Part shown: piece by piece, positions 1 to 8,611 of the stretch
Numbering within the stretch: position 1 is the first letter of the stretch
Layout of the letters: the number at the start of each line of letters is the position of its first letter
DNA from: Nitrospinota bacterium
Lineage (GTDB): Bacteria; Nitrospinota; Nitrospinia; Nitrospinales; VA-1
Assembly (NCBI GenBank): GCA_027619975.1
Contig: JAQCGX010000003.1
Location: forward strand, 62,001-126,000
Reading direction: 5' to 3'
DNA length: 64,000 nt
Position numbers and translations under genes: made by a program
Notes under the pieces: model-generated
What the model saw: the letters and a program-made list of their open reading frames with translations, nothing else
The model's database searches: none
Told to the model about the DNA's origin: nothing

Positions 1-1
1 T

Positions 2-928
2 CTAAAATTTGATATTGAAAAGCATGTAGAACGGGAATGGCATTTTGTAGACAAATTGGGGCTGAAGGTTGTCACCTCGGAGTGCCCGGATTATCCCCGT
101 TTGCTTAAAGAAATTTATGACCCGCCACCTATTCTGTATTTTAAAGGAAAAAGTCTCGATCAATTTCAGGTCCCGCTTGCTGTCGTAGGAACACGAGCCC
201 CTACGAATTATGGAAAAATTGTGACCGAGGCCCTTTGCGAATCCCTGGTTTCCATGGGAGTATGCATTGTGAGCGGGTTTGCGCGCGGCATCGATACTTG
301 CGCGCATAAAAAAACCTTGCAATCCGGAGGGGAGACCCTCGCGGTATTTGGTTGCGGTTTGTCTCATACATACCCGCCTGAAAACCTGTATTTGCGGGAT
401 AAGATCATTGAGCAGGGAGCCATCATCTCCGAATTTCCGGTCACCATGAGGCCGGAGAGAAATAATTTCCCGGCGCGTAACCGGGTCATCAGTGGCCTTT
501 CTTATGGAACGCTGGTCATTGAGGCAGGAGAAAAAAGCGGAGCGTTGATCACCGCTCAGTTTGCGCTGGAGCAGGGACGGGAAGTCTTTGCGGTTCCCGG
601 AAACATCAATTCACCCAAAAGCCGGGAGACCAACCGCTTGATCAAAGCCGGGGCAATACTTGTGGATGGCCCCGAGTCTATTGCGGAAGAACTGTCAAAC
701 TCAGTTCGGAATTATCTCCAGCCGATTCAACTAAAAGCTTCTGATACAACGGATTTGACGATCATTGAGCGGCAGATCATTTCCGTTTTGACGAATGAAG
801 AAAAGCATATTGACCTTATAATTGAAAACAGTCGATTGTCACCGGCGGAAGTTTCAGCTACACTGGTTCAGCTGGAATTGAGAGGTTTGGTGCGGCAATT
901 GGAAGGTAAATTGTTTGTTGTTGTCTGA
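2..928 (+). CDS. dprA: DNA processing protein DprA (5' partial)
   Basis: DprA binds single-stranded DNA and loads RecA on it during natural transformation and recombination, in the cytoplasm. The frame is open to the first bases of the window, and the residues before the TTG at 56 already look like the DprA N-terminal region, so the true start lies upstream and 56 is not the start. The Rossmann-like core is clear: a VGTRAPTNYG strand-loop, the GFARGIDTCAH segment, ERNNFPARNRVISGLS and the EKSGALITAQFALEQGREVFAVPG block. The last 65 residues form a winged-helix (DML1-like) tail. topA follows after a 21 bp gap, a neighbour seen in many bacteria, so the two are probably co-transcribed. Identity is secure; only the N-terminus is missing. 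Confidence 0.95.
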   Translation, partial: LKFDIEKHVEREWHFVDKLGLKVVTSECPDYPRLLKEIYDPPPILYFKGKSLDQFQVPLAVVGTRAPTNYGKIVTEALCESLVSMGVCIVSGFARGIDTCAHKKTLQSGGETLAVFGCGLSHTYPPENLYLRDKIIEQGAIISEFPVTMRPERNNFPARNRVISGLSYGTLVIEAGEKSGALITAQFALEQGREVFAVPGNINSPKSRETNRLIKAGAILVDGPESIAEELSNSVRNYLQPIQLKASDTTDLTIIERQIISVLTNEEKHIDLIIENSRLSPAEVSATLVQLELRGLVRQLEGKLFVVV

Positions 929-949
929 AAATTGAAGGGGCGAAATGTT

Positions 950-3214
950 ATGGCAAAATCTTTATTGATTGTAGAGTCACCCACTAAGGTAAATACCTTG
1001 AAGAAAATTGTGGGGAAGGACTTTGTCATCAAGGCATCCGTAGGTCACTTGAAGGATCTGCCGAAGAAGAAACTGGGCGTCGATGTCGATAATGATTTTG
1101 CTCCTGAATACATCACCATTCGCGGAAAAGGGAAGATTCTCAGCGAACTCAAGGCCGCGGCTAAAAAAGCAGATCATATTTACCTGGCTCCCGACCCCGA
1201 CCGGGAAGGGGAAGCCATTGCCTACCATATTGGTAACGAAGTGGCCAAATTCACCAAGGGAAAAATTTACCGGGTTTCTTTCAATGAAATCACCAAAAAA
1301 GCTGTAAAGTTTGCCCTGGATAACCCTACAGAACTCAATATCAACAGGGTAAATGCACAACAGGCAAGACGCATCCTGGACCGGCTGGTGGGCTACAAAA
1401 TCAGCCCAATTCTCTGGAAAAAAATTCATCGCGGACTCAGTGCGGGCCGAGTGCAATCCGTTGCCCTCAGGCTGGTGGTTGATCGGGAACGGGAAATTCA
1501 AGCCTTTAACCCTGTGGAATACTGGTCGATCACTCTGGATGTGGAAGGGAAAATCCCTCCGCCGTTTGAATCCAAGCTATTTAAAATCAATGATGAAAAA
1601 GCGGAAGTAAACAACCAGGAAGAGGCGGATAAAGTTGTTAAAGCCGTGGAGGGAAAAGAACTGGTCCTGGAAAGCATCACCAAAAAGGAAAGAAAGCGCA
1701 ATCCGACAGCGCCCTTTATCACCAGCACCCTGCAGCAGGAAGCTTCACGGAAACTGAATTTCTCCCCCAAAAAAACCATGATGCTGGCGCAACGGTTGTA
1801 CGAAGGGCTGGCGCTGGGATCAAAAGGTACGGTGGGTTTGATCACCTACATGCGAACCGATTCGGTCCGTCTTTCTGATGACGCCTTGGAGGCGGTACGC
1901 GCATTTATTCCCGAACGCTACGGTAAGGAATATCTTCCGGCTTCCCCCAACGTATATAAAAGCAAAAAATCCGCGCAGGAAGCCCATGAAGCTATTCGCC
2001 CGTCTGATGTGACGATAGATCCCCAGTCGATCCAGGAATATCTTGAAAAGGATCTTTTCAACCTTTATCAATTGATCTGGTCGCGTTTTGTTTCCTGTCA
2101 GATGGTTCCGGCATTGCTTGATACCACGCAATTTGATATCCGCACCGGCGACTATTTATTCCGCAGTAACGGGTCGATCTTGAAATTTGCAGGATTCATG
2201 AAAGTTTATGTAGAAGCGACCGAAGACAAGTTGGATGCAGATTCTGATAAATCCAAAAGTGACAGTGACCGTCTTTTGCCTGAGCTTGATAAGGGGGACA
2301 TTTTAAAATTATTAAAAATTTCTCCCGATCAGCATTTCACGCAACCGCCTCCCCGTTTCACAGAAGCTCTGCTGGTAAAGGAACTCGAAGAACAGGGCAT
2401 CGGTCGACCCAGTACCTATGCGGCGATCATAAGCGTTATTAAGGACCGCGATTATATCCGCACCGAGGAGCGCAGACTGTCTCCGACTGAATTAGGATTT
2501 TTAGTTTCGGACGCCCTGGTGGAAAATTTTCCGGATATCATGAATTCTGAATTCACCGCCAAGATGGAAGGCCAACTGGATGCAATTGAAGAAGGAAAAA
2601 TGGAATGGGTGCAGGCGCTAAAAGATTTCTATAAGCCGTTTGCGATCGATCTTGAGGAAGCAGAAAAGAAAATGAAGGACTTGAAAAGTCAGGTAGAGGA
2701 AACCGACGAAGTCTGTGAGAAATGCGGCGAGCCGATGATCATCAAATGGGGCCGTTTTGGGAAATTCATGGCTTGTACTGGTTATCCCGAGTGTAAAAGT
2801 ACAAAGAACTTAGGTGCGGATGGTACGGCTTCGGCAGAAGTTGAGGAAGTGGAGGGCAAATGCGATAAATGTGAATCTCCGCTGATGATGAAAATGGGTC
2901 GTTTTGGGAAATTTATTGCCTGCACGAATTATCCGGAATGCAAGTTTACGAAACCAGTAAGCCTCGGCATTTCCTGCCCCGAGGAGGGTTGTGAAGGAGA
3001 AATCTCTCCTCGAAGAACCAAAAAGGGCAGAACCTTTTATGGTTGCAGTAAATACCCGGATTGTACATTCACTTCCTGGGAAAAACCTGTCGCAGAAACC
3101 TGCCCGGCCCCGGACTGCAAGCAACCCTACCTGGTGGAAAAATTTAAAAAAGAAGAAGGCCTCTCCATCGTTTGCCCTCAGTGCGGTTTCAAAAAAGCCC
3201 ATGTGGCGGCTTAA
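950..3214 (+). CDS. topA: DNA topoisomerase I
   Basis: Type IA topoisomerase that relaxes negative supercoils by nicking and passing single strands. A TTG at 932 is in frame, but the ATG at 950 fits the family N-terminus (AKSLLIVESPTKVNTLKK) and has GAAGGGG about 10 bases upstream. The Toprim domain carries the acidic DPDREGEAIAYH motif near residue 85. The catalytic tyrosine is in GLITYMRTDS near residue 300. The C-terminal third holds three C4 zinc modules (CEKC..., CDKC..., CPEEGC...) and a fourth, shorter Cys module at the very end. At 754 residues the length is normal for a multi-zinc-finger TopA. trmFO starts 11 bp downstream. Confidence 0.97.
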   Translation: MAKSLLIVESPTKVNTLKKIVGKDFVIKASVGHLKDLPKKKLGVDVDNDFAPEYITIRGKGKILSELKAAAKKADHIYLAPDPDREGEAIAYHIGNEVAKFTKGKIYRVSFNEITKKAVKFALDNPTELNINRVNAQQARRILDRLVGYKISPILWKKIHRGLSAGRVQSVALRLVVDREREIQAFNPVEYWSITLDVEGKIPPPFESKLFKINDEKAEVNNQEEADKVVKAVEGKELVLESITKKERKRNPTAPFITSTLQQEASRKLNFSPKKTMMLAQRLYEGLALGSKGTVGLITYMRTDSVRLSDDALEAVRAFIPERYGKEYLPASPNVYKSKKSAQEAHEAIRPSDVTIDPQSIQEYLEKDLFNLYQLIWSRFVSCQMVPALLDTTQFDIRTGDYLFRSNGSILKFAGFMKVYVEATEDKLDADSDKSKSDSDRLLPELDKGDILKLLKISPDQHFTQPPPRFTEALLVKELEEQGIGRPSTYAAIISVIKDRDYIRTEERRLSPTELGFLVSDALVENFPDIMNSEFTAKMEGQLDAIEEGKMEWVQALKDFYKPFAIDLEEAEKKMKDLKSQVEETDEVCEKCGEPMIIKWGRFGKFMACTGYPECKSTKNLGADGTASAEVEEVEGKCDKCESPLMMKMGRFGKFIACTNYPECKFTKPVSLGISCPEEGCEGEISPRRTKKGRTFYGCSKYPDCTFTSWEKPVAETCPAPDCKQPYLVEKFKKEEGLSIVCPQCGFKKAHVAA

Positions 3215-3225
3215 AGACCTTTAAA

Positions 3226-4557
3226 ATGAAATCCTATTTGACAGTGGTAGGTGGTGGGTTGGCCGGTTCGGAAGCGGCATGGCAGGCGGCGGAAAGGGGG
3301 GTGTCAGTCGTTTTATACGAAATGCGTTCCCACACACGCACCCCGGTTCATAAAACCGATCAATGTGCGGAACTGGTATGCAGTAATTCCCTGGGTAGCA
3401 ATCTGCCTCCTTCAGCTCCCTTTCTTCTCAAAGAAGAACTGAGAAAATTCAACTCTCTCGTTATTGGCACCGCTGACCGGCATTCGGTTCCCGCCGGCGG
3501 CGCCCTTGCCGTAGACCGGGATTTGTTTTCCCAGGAGATCACCCAACGGCTGGAATCTCATCCCAACATAACTATTAAACGGGATGAAGTGACAGAGATC
3601 CCTGACGAAGGTCCTGTCATCATCGCCACCGGTCCTTTGACCTCTCCTAAGCTTTCCGAAGACATCAAAAGAATCATAGGGCAGAAATATCTTTATTTTT
3701 ATGACGCTTTATCGCCTATCGTCGATGCCAATTCGATTGATTACGATAAGGCTTTTTTTGCATCCCGTTATGGCAAGGGAGATGACGATTACTTGAATTG
3801 TCCGTTGAACGCAGAACAATATCACCGGCTGGTGGATGAGTTAAATAAAGCCGAGAAAGTTCCTTTTGCCAGTTTTGAAAAACCGATTTATTTTGAGGGA
3901 TGCCTGCCTGTCGAGGAGTTAGCGTCCCGTGGTCTTAAGACCTTGGCGTTTGGCCCACTCAAACCTGTGGGGTTGCCGGATCCAAAAACGGGAAAAATTG
4001 CTCATGCCGTCGTGCAGTTGCGCCGAGAGAATAAAGAGGGGACGGCTTTCAACCTGGTTGGGTTCCAGACAAAAATGACCTATCCTGAGCAGAAGCGAAT
4101 ATTGAAAATGATTCCGGGGCTTGAAAATGCGGAAATTTTCAGGTACGGAGCGATTCATAGAAATACCTATATCAACGCTCCTGATTTGCTAACGAAGGAG
4201 TTGGATCTGCACTTCCGACCTGGTGTTTATTTTGCCGGTCAGATTACCGGAGTGGAAGGGTATGTGGAGTCATCAACTCTGGGACTGCTGGCCGGATTAA
4301 GTGCGGTCAAGAGAATTTCCGGGGAAAAATTTGTTCCTCCGCCAATCGATACGGCGATGGGAGCCCTGCACAATTACGTCACCACAAAACGGCCACAAAA
4401 TTACCAGCCGATGAACATTAATTTTGGGCTTTTTCTCGTCAAAGAGATGGGAATTCGTAATAAAAAGGAAAGAAATCAGAAAATATTCGAAAACGCCTTG
4501 AACAGCCTAAGTCACTGGATGGACCCAGTAACTGAAAAAGTGGATTCGGCTGTTTAA
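3226..4557 (+). CDS. trmFO: tRNA (uracil-5-)-methyltransferase TrmFO (folate/FAD dependent)
   Basis: Makes 5-methyluridine at position 54 of tRNA using methylenetetrahydrofolate and FADH2 instead of S-adenosylmethionine. The ATG at 3226 gives 443 residues, the usual size, and begins right at the FAD-binding strand VVGGGLAGSEAAWQAAERG; the longer frame from 3172 would overlap topA. Also visible are EMRSHTRTPVHKT, the CAELVCSNSLGSN segment (the family has a functional Cys in this stretch), the GPLTSPKLS turn and the C-terminal FAD segment GVEGYVESSTLGLLAG. It is the last gene of the dprA-topA-trmFO run and converges on the ATPase gene of the other strand with only 24 bp between the stops. metF, which makes the 5-methyl folate from the same pool, is elsewhere in the window. 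Confidence 0.95.
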   Translation: MKSYLTVVGGGLAGSEAAWQAAERGVSVVLYEMRSHTRTPVHKTDQCAELVCSNSLGSNLPPSAPFLLKEELRKFNSLVIGTADRHSVPAGGALAVDRDLFSQEITQRLESHPNITIKRDEVTEIPDEGPVIIATGPLTSPKLSEDIKRIIGQKYLYFYDALSPIVDANSIDYDKAFFASRYGKGDDDYLNCPLNAEQYHRLVDELNKAEKVPFASFEKPIYFEGCLPVEELASRGLKTLAFGPLKPVGLPDPKTGKIAHAVVQLRRENKEGTAFNLVGFQTKMTYPEQKRILKMIPGLENAEIFRYGAIHRNTYINAPDLLTKELDLHFRPGVYFAGQITGVEGYVESSTLGLLAGLSAVKRISGEKFVPPPIDTAMGALHNYVTTKRPQNYQPMNINFGLFLVKEMGIRNKKERNQKIFENALNSLSHWMDPVTEKVDSAV

Positions 4558-4581
4558 AAAACCTCTTCAGCGATTGGTACT

Positions 4582-7446
4582 CTAAAACCTTCCTGGGAGG
4601 AAAGCTTCCTGGATTTTTTTGAAATCGCAATCTCCATTCATGATCTTGTAAATTCCATCCTGATTCAAGCTGATCATGCCATCCTTTAATGCCTGATTAT
4701 GAATTTCTTCCATGGGAGCGTTCTCTGAAATGAGCCGGTTTAATTCGGGCGTTCGCTCCAAAACTTCCTGAAGGGCAATCTGACCTGAATATCCTGTGAA
4801 AATGCATTGTTTGCATCCGACCGCTTTTTTCAGGGTCAAGTTATCGTTGTACTGGAACCCCAGTTCGGAAAAGTTTTTATCGCCATAAAATTTTCCCAGC
4901 ATATCATATTCGTCTTGAGAGGGATGGTAATCCTCCTTGCAGTGGTTGCATAAACTGGGAACAAGTTTTTGTGCCATGATCAAAACAATGGCATCGGCAA
5001 ATAGGACTGCATCGATGTTCATTTCTCTCATCTTGCGGATAGCATCCATGGTGGACTTGGCTTTCAGGGAAGTGAAAATCAGACGTTGTTGTGCGGCTTG
5101 AGTACAGAGTTTCAAGGTCGCATCGTTATCGATTTCTCCGATCATAATTATATCCGGATTTCCCAATAAGAAAGTTTCCAGAGCCAACTCATAATCAAGA
5201 CCATTTTCTTCATTCATCTGCAATTGTCGTAAACCATTCTGTACGATGTCCACCGGGTTTTCAGCAGTCACAATTTTTTTATCGGAAGTGTTCAAATGAT
5301 TCAGAAGGGCATGTAGAGACGTGGTTTTTCCTGTTCCTTCGGCTCCCGCAATAAGGATCATTCCTTTTGTCGCATGGATGCGGGACATTATTTTATCCAG
5401 ATTCGGATCGGAAAATTCCATATCTGTCATGGACATAAAACCGGGGATCGCTTTTCCTATCGGGGAAACCCGAATCATTGCATCTTCAAGATCGCCAATG
5501 GTGGGAAATATGACGACATTGAGTTCATATCTATTAGGACCCAGTGACCATACAAATTTTCCATTTTGAGGAAGTTTGTTAACGGCAGGGTCCAGGTGGG
5601 CCAGCGCTTTAATGTGGCTTAGAATTTCTTTTTGGCAATTTGCGGGAATTTCTTCGAAAACCCGGCATGCGCCTTCTTTTCGAAGCCTTACCAGGAGATT
5701 TTTACCGTTCATCCCAGGTTCAATATGGATGTCGGTGACCCTCTGCTTGATAGCGATGGAGATAATTTCATCAAAAAATTGACCGGTAGAATCTGCAGTT
5801 GCATTTTGTTCTTCTGCATCGACGGTCTCGTATTCTTCAGCTATTGTCAGTTCCAATTTATTGTCTCCCGGTAAAACTTGCGTTTCAACGGATTCAGATA
5901 CTTCCTCCGCCTCATCATAAGAACTAATATATTTTTTAATGTCCATTTTTAGGCCCACTCTGATATCGATATTTTTATGAGGGAAAATTTCTTTTATTTC
6001 TTTAATTGCATCCTGATCGGATGGGTCGTTGAGCAATACCACCACTCCGGAGTCATCAGCTTTTAGCGGAACCCACAATTGACTCTGCAGGGTTTTATGG
6101 TCTATATAAAAACCCTCCAGATTAGGCGGAACGATAGATTCATCGTAACCGGTGTAGGGGAAGTCGTAATAACTTTCCAGAGATTTACCTACATCATGTG
6201 AACGTAAGTACAGGTCTTTAATAAGTAACGTTTCAACATCCGATTGGGTATCGTTGGCTTTACTGACTACTTGGCCTAATTCTTCTTCGGTCAGGAATTC
6301 ATTGTCGATCAGGTAGTTGAATTTTGTGGATTCTGCTTCAATATAAATTTTCAGCCTCTGAAATGCCTGAGCCAGGGGTTCTGAAATGTTTAAAGCGTTT
6401 TGTTCATCCTTTGTCTCAAAAACATTTCTAGTATTTTTGTTCACTAATTGCAATACACCCATGAGTTTATTAGCTTGCCGCAAGGGAATTGCTAAGATAG
6501 ATTTGGTTTTAAAACCTGAATTTAATTCCCAGGACCCGTCGAATTGTAGATTCTGATGATGCAGATTCAATTCATTGACATCGCTAACATCCACTATGTT
6601 GAGCAATTGATTATTGGCTACTGCAAATCCAGCAATGTTTGAGTGATCAATGGGAAGATGAATTTCCTGTTTATATGGGTTCCAATTCAATTTGGAAAAA
6701 ACTTCGCTCTTTTTTCGATCCACTGCAAAAAACACAACCGCTTCAGTATCAAACACTTCAATTAATAGTTGTTTAAGGTCAGAATATATTGCGTTAGGAT
6801 TTTTTACGTTGTTGATAGCTTCGAAGAGTTCATTGAGCCTATTTTCCTGATTGATAAACTCCTGAGGAGACGCGCCGTTTTTATTTTCTCGCTCCCCAAT
6901 ATTTATTAAAGCCAGACCGATGACCAATGAAATTGCTTTGGCTTTAATAAAATCCGTTTCAGGAAAAGGTTTTCCGCCATTCTTATTGATAATTTCCATC
7001 ACTCCAACCAGCTTGTTTTTATGGGGCAGTGGGATCAACATTGCCGAGTGGGTCTTAAAATTCAGCTGTTCATCAATGAAACTATCATTTTTTAAATTTT
7101 TATGTAATCGCTCCAGTTCTTCCTTGGAGTGGACGTCATGGATATTGAGGGGTTTGCCGGTAGCGGCCACATAACCAATAAGATTGTTCTCAGAAATGTC
7201 TACGTAGATTTTATTACTTTCCCCAGAAGGTGATTTTTGAATGGAAAGCTTTCTCTTGGAATGATCGTAGGTAAAAAGGGCCGTGGCCTCACAATTAAAT
7301 ATGTTCTTAAGGTTTTCGGTCAATGAATCCAGTGAGGTGTTGGTGATGTCAATATTTCTAACCTGAGACGCAAATGAATCGAACTCCCCCTTGCTATTGG
7401 GCTTGCCATTCTCTATTACTGGGGCGTTAATGTGGCTTGAAGTCAT
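4582..7446 (-). CDS. Tandem-GAF, PilB/GspE-type secretion ATPase with degenerate motifs
   Basis: About 954 residues. Order: two GAF domains (roughly 20-185 and 205-365), a MshEN/GspE-N-like domain (about 385-520) and a type II/IV secretion ATPase domain (about 570-940). Walker A is intact (GAEGTGKTTS, near residue 700) and Walker B is recognisable (NPDIIMIGEID). The usual Asp-box EDPVE is ENPVD, and the His box normally read as TLHTN is SLKAKS, so the conserved histidine is gone. A C-x2-C pair (CNHC) and a second (CKQC) keep the family zinc site. The paralogue at 8612-11710 keeps canonical forms of all of these. Start: the ATG at 7446 is preferred over the GTG at 7467, but neither has a clear ribosome binding site. 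No pilin, PilC or secretin gene lies nearby. Likely a regulatory or subordinate ATPase; the partner is unknown. Confidence 0.8.
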   Translation of the reverse strand: MTSSHINAPVIENGKPNSKGEFDSFASQVRNIDITNTSLDSLTENLKNIFNCEATALFTYDHSKRKLSIQKSPSGESNKIYVDISENNLIGYVAATGKPLNIHDVHSKEELERLHKNLKNDSFIDEQLNFKTHSAMLIPLPHKNKLVGVMEIINKNGGKPFPETDFIKAKAISLVIGLALINIGERENKNGASPQEFINQENRLNELFEAINNVKNPNAIYSDLKQLLIEVFDTEAVVFFAVDRKKSEVFSKLNWNPYKQEIHLPIDHSNIAGFAVANNQLLNIVDVSDVNELNLHHQNLQFDGSWELNSGFKTKSILAIPLRQANKLMGVLQLVNKNTRNVFETKDEQNALNISEPLAQAFQRLKIYIEAESTKFNYLIDNEFLTEEELGQVVSKANDTQSDVETLLIKDLYLRSHDVGKSLESYYDFPYTGYDESIVPPNLEGFYIDHKTLQSQLWVPLKADDSGVVVLLNDPSDQDAIKEIKEIFPHKNIDIRVGLKMDIKKYISSYDEAEEVSESVETQVLPGDNKLELTIAEEYETVDAEEQNATADSTGQFFDEIISIAIKQRVTDIHIEPGMNGKNLLVRLRKEGACRVFEEIPANCQKEILSHIKALAHLDPAVNKLPQNGKFVWSLGPNRYELNVVIFPTIGDLEDAMIRVSPIGKAIPGFMSMTDMEFSDPNLDKIMSRIHATKGMILIAGAEGTGKTTSLHALLNHLNTSDKKIVTAENPVDIVQNGLRQLQMNEENGLDYELALETFLLGNPDIIMIGEIDNDATLKLCTQAAQQRLIFTSLKAKSTMDAIRKMREMNIDAVLFADAIVLIMAQKLVPSLCNHCKEDYHPSQDEYDMLGKFYGDKNFSELGFQYNDNLTLKKAVGCKQCIFTGYSGQIALQEVLERTPELNRLISENAPMEEIHNQALKDGMISLNQDGIYKIMNGDCDFKKIQEAFLPGRF

Positions 7447-7648
7447 AGGGGTGCGGTATCGGTACACCTAACAATTCAATGGTAAAGAATTTTAATAGGA
7501 ACGCTTATCGATTTCGGACTGATTAATTGAATAAATGACAGTTATCTATAAAATGTAATACCATATATTTGAATTTTTTTGGGAATTAAAAATGTGGAAG
7601 GGGCAATAAAAAATATTGAAATTCCGGAAGCCCAATATTTTTAGGTGA

Positions 7649-8600
7649 TTAGACCATACAAACAGAAAGTACCTGTCTCAAGTCGCAATAACCATTCAAA
7701 ACATTTTGGATGCCATTTTGTTTGAGGGTTTTCATTCCCTCTTCAATGGCTTTTTTTCTGATATCCTCCTCCTCTTTATGGTTGGAGTTGCCTCCAGAAT
7801 TTCGTGGATGCCAATCCGGTCTGCATAGCGGTTTTGATTACAGACCCAGCACATCCCATCGGTTTTTTAATTTGAAAGCAGAGTTGTATTCAACTCTAAG
7901 CCTACCAAATAATTCCTCCCCATATTCGCTCACAAGAATATTGTTTTCTACCCTTAAGGTATCAGAATAATTCAACGGGTTCAGTCCCATGTCCAATAAT
8001 AGGCGAGTGATGGTTTCCGCAGGCAGAGTTTGTGGGGAGAGTACTGAAATTCAGATGACCGGTTAAAGAAGCTTCAAGACTAGGAAGGCTGCTTCCTCAT
8101 CGCGTATTTCCCCTGCAACAATTATTGTGTATTTCCAATACTTCAATAAGGTTCTGATTGAAATGAATTGGAACAACAGTCGTCGATCGAAATTCTTTTT
8201 TAATAATTAATCCCAGATGGATCATGAGCCAATTGAGGATGGTGCTTAGCCAGTTCAAGCGGACCTTTAACAATTTTGGTGTTTATTGATTTGTCAGTGA
8301 CTGCTATAAGCCCGACTAAGTTTTTGATGGAAATCTCGAGGCGGGGACCCGCACTAATATTTTGGTGAGGAGTTGAATACAATTGATTGTTGGGTTTGCC
8401 CAGAGCAAAGAGTGTAAATTGCATCACAACTAAAATATAATTTTAAAACCTAAATCATTTTAGGGAGGGACTCCTTATATTTTACGTTGAGTCCTGACCT
8501 GCCGAATGATGTTCTCAATTGTTTCTTCATTGTCTTTTTTAAATGATACGTTTTGTAAGTCTTCTAGCATTTTTCCACCGGGGTGAATCATAATAGATGG
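7649..8600 (-). pseudogene. Decayed third copy of the tandem-GAF PilB/GspE ATPase
   Basis: Read on the minus strand, this gap holds broken pieces that align in order with the neighbouring ATPases. Near 8200-8427 is a GAF-like piece (RLEISIKNLVGLIAVTDKSI, compare RLDISPKSLAGFCAATGKSL in the intact copy). Near 7960-8130 is a Walker B-like GEIRDEEAA, then stops, then PAETITRLLLDMGLNPLNYS. Near 7660-7770 is EEGMKTLKQNGIQNVLNGYC followed by DLRQVLSV and a stop at 7649. Several stops and frame changes interrupt it, and the second GAF, MshEN and Walker A regions are missing, so there is also a large internal deletion. The C-terminal pieces resemble the 8612-11710 paralogue more than the 4582-7446 one. 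The outer boundary near 8600 is approximate. Confidence 0.85.
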
Positions 8601-8611
8601 CGTTTAATTTT

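Noticed and set aside
4558-4581. Considered a bidirectional terminator between trmFO and the ATPase gene
   Set aside because: Only 24 bases between the stops and no stem followed by a T run.
7710-7970. Plus-strand frame in the gap between the two ATPase genes
   Set aside because: The minus strand there carries recognisable remnants of the third ATPase copy, so the plus frame is incidental.
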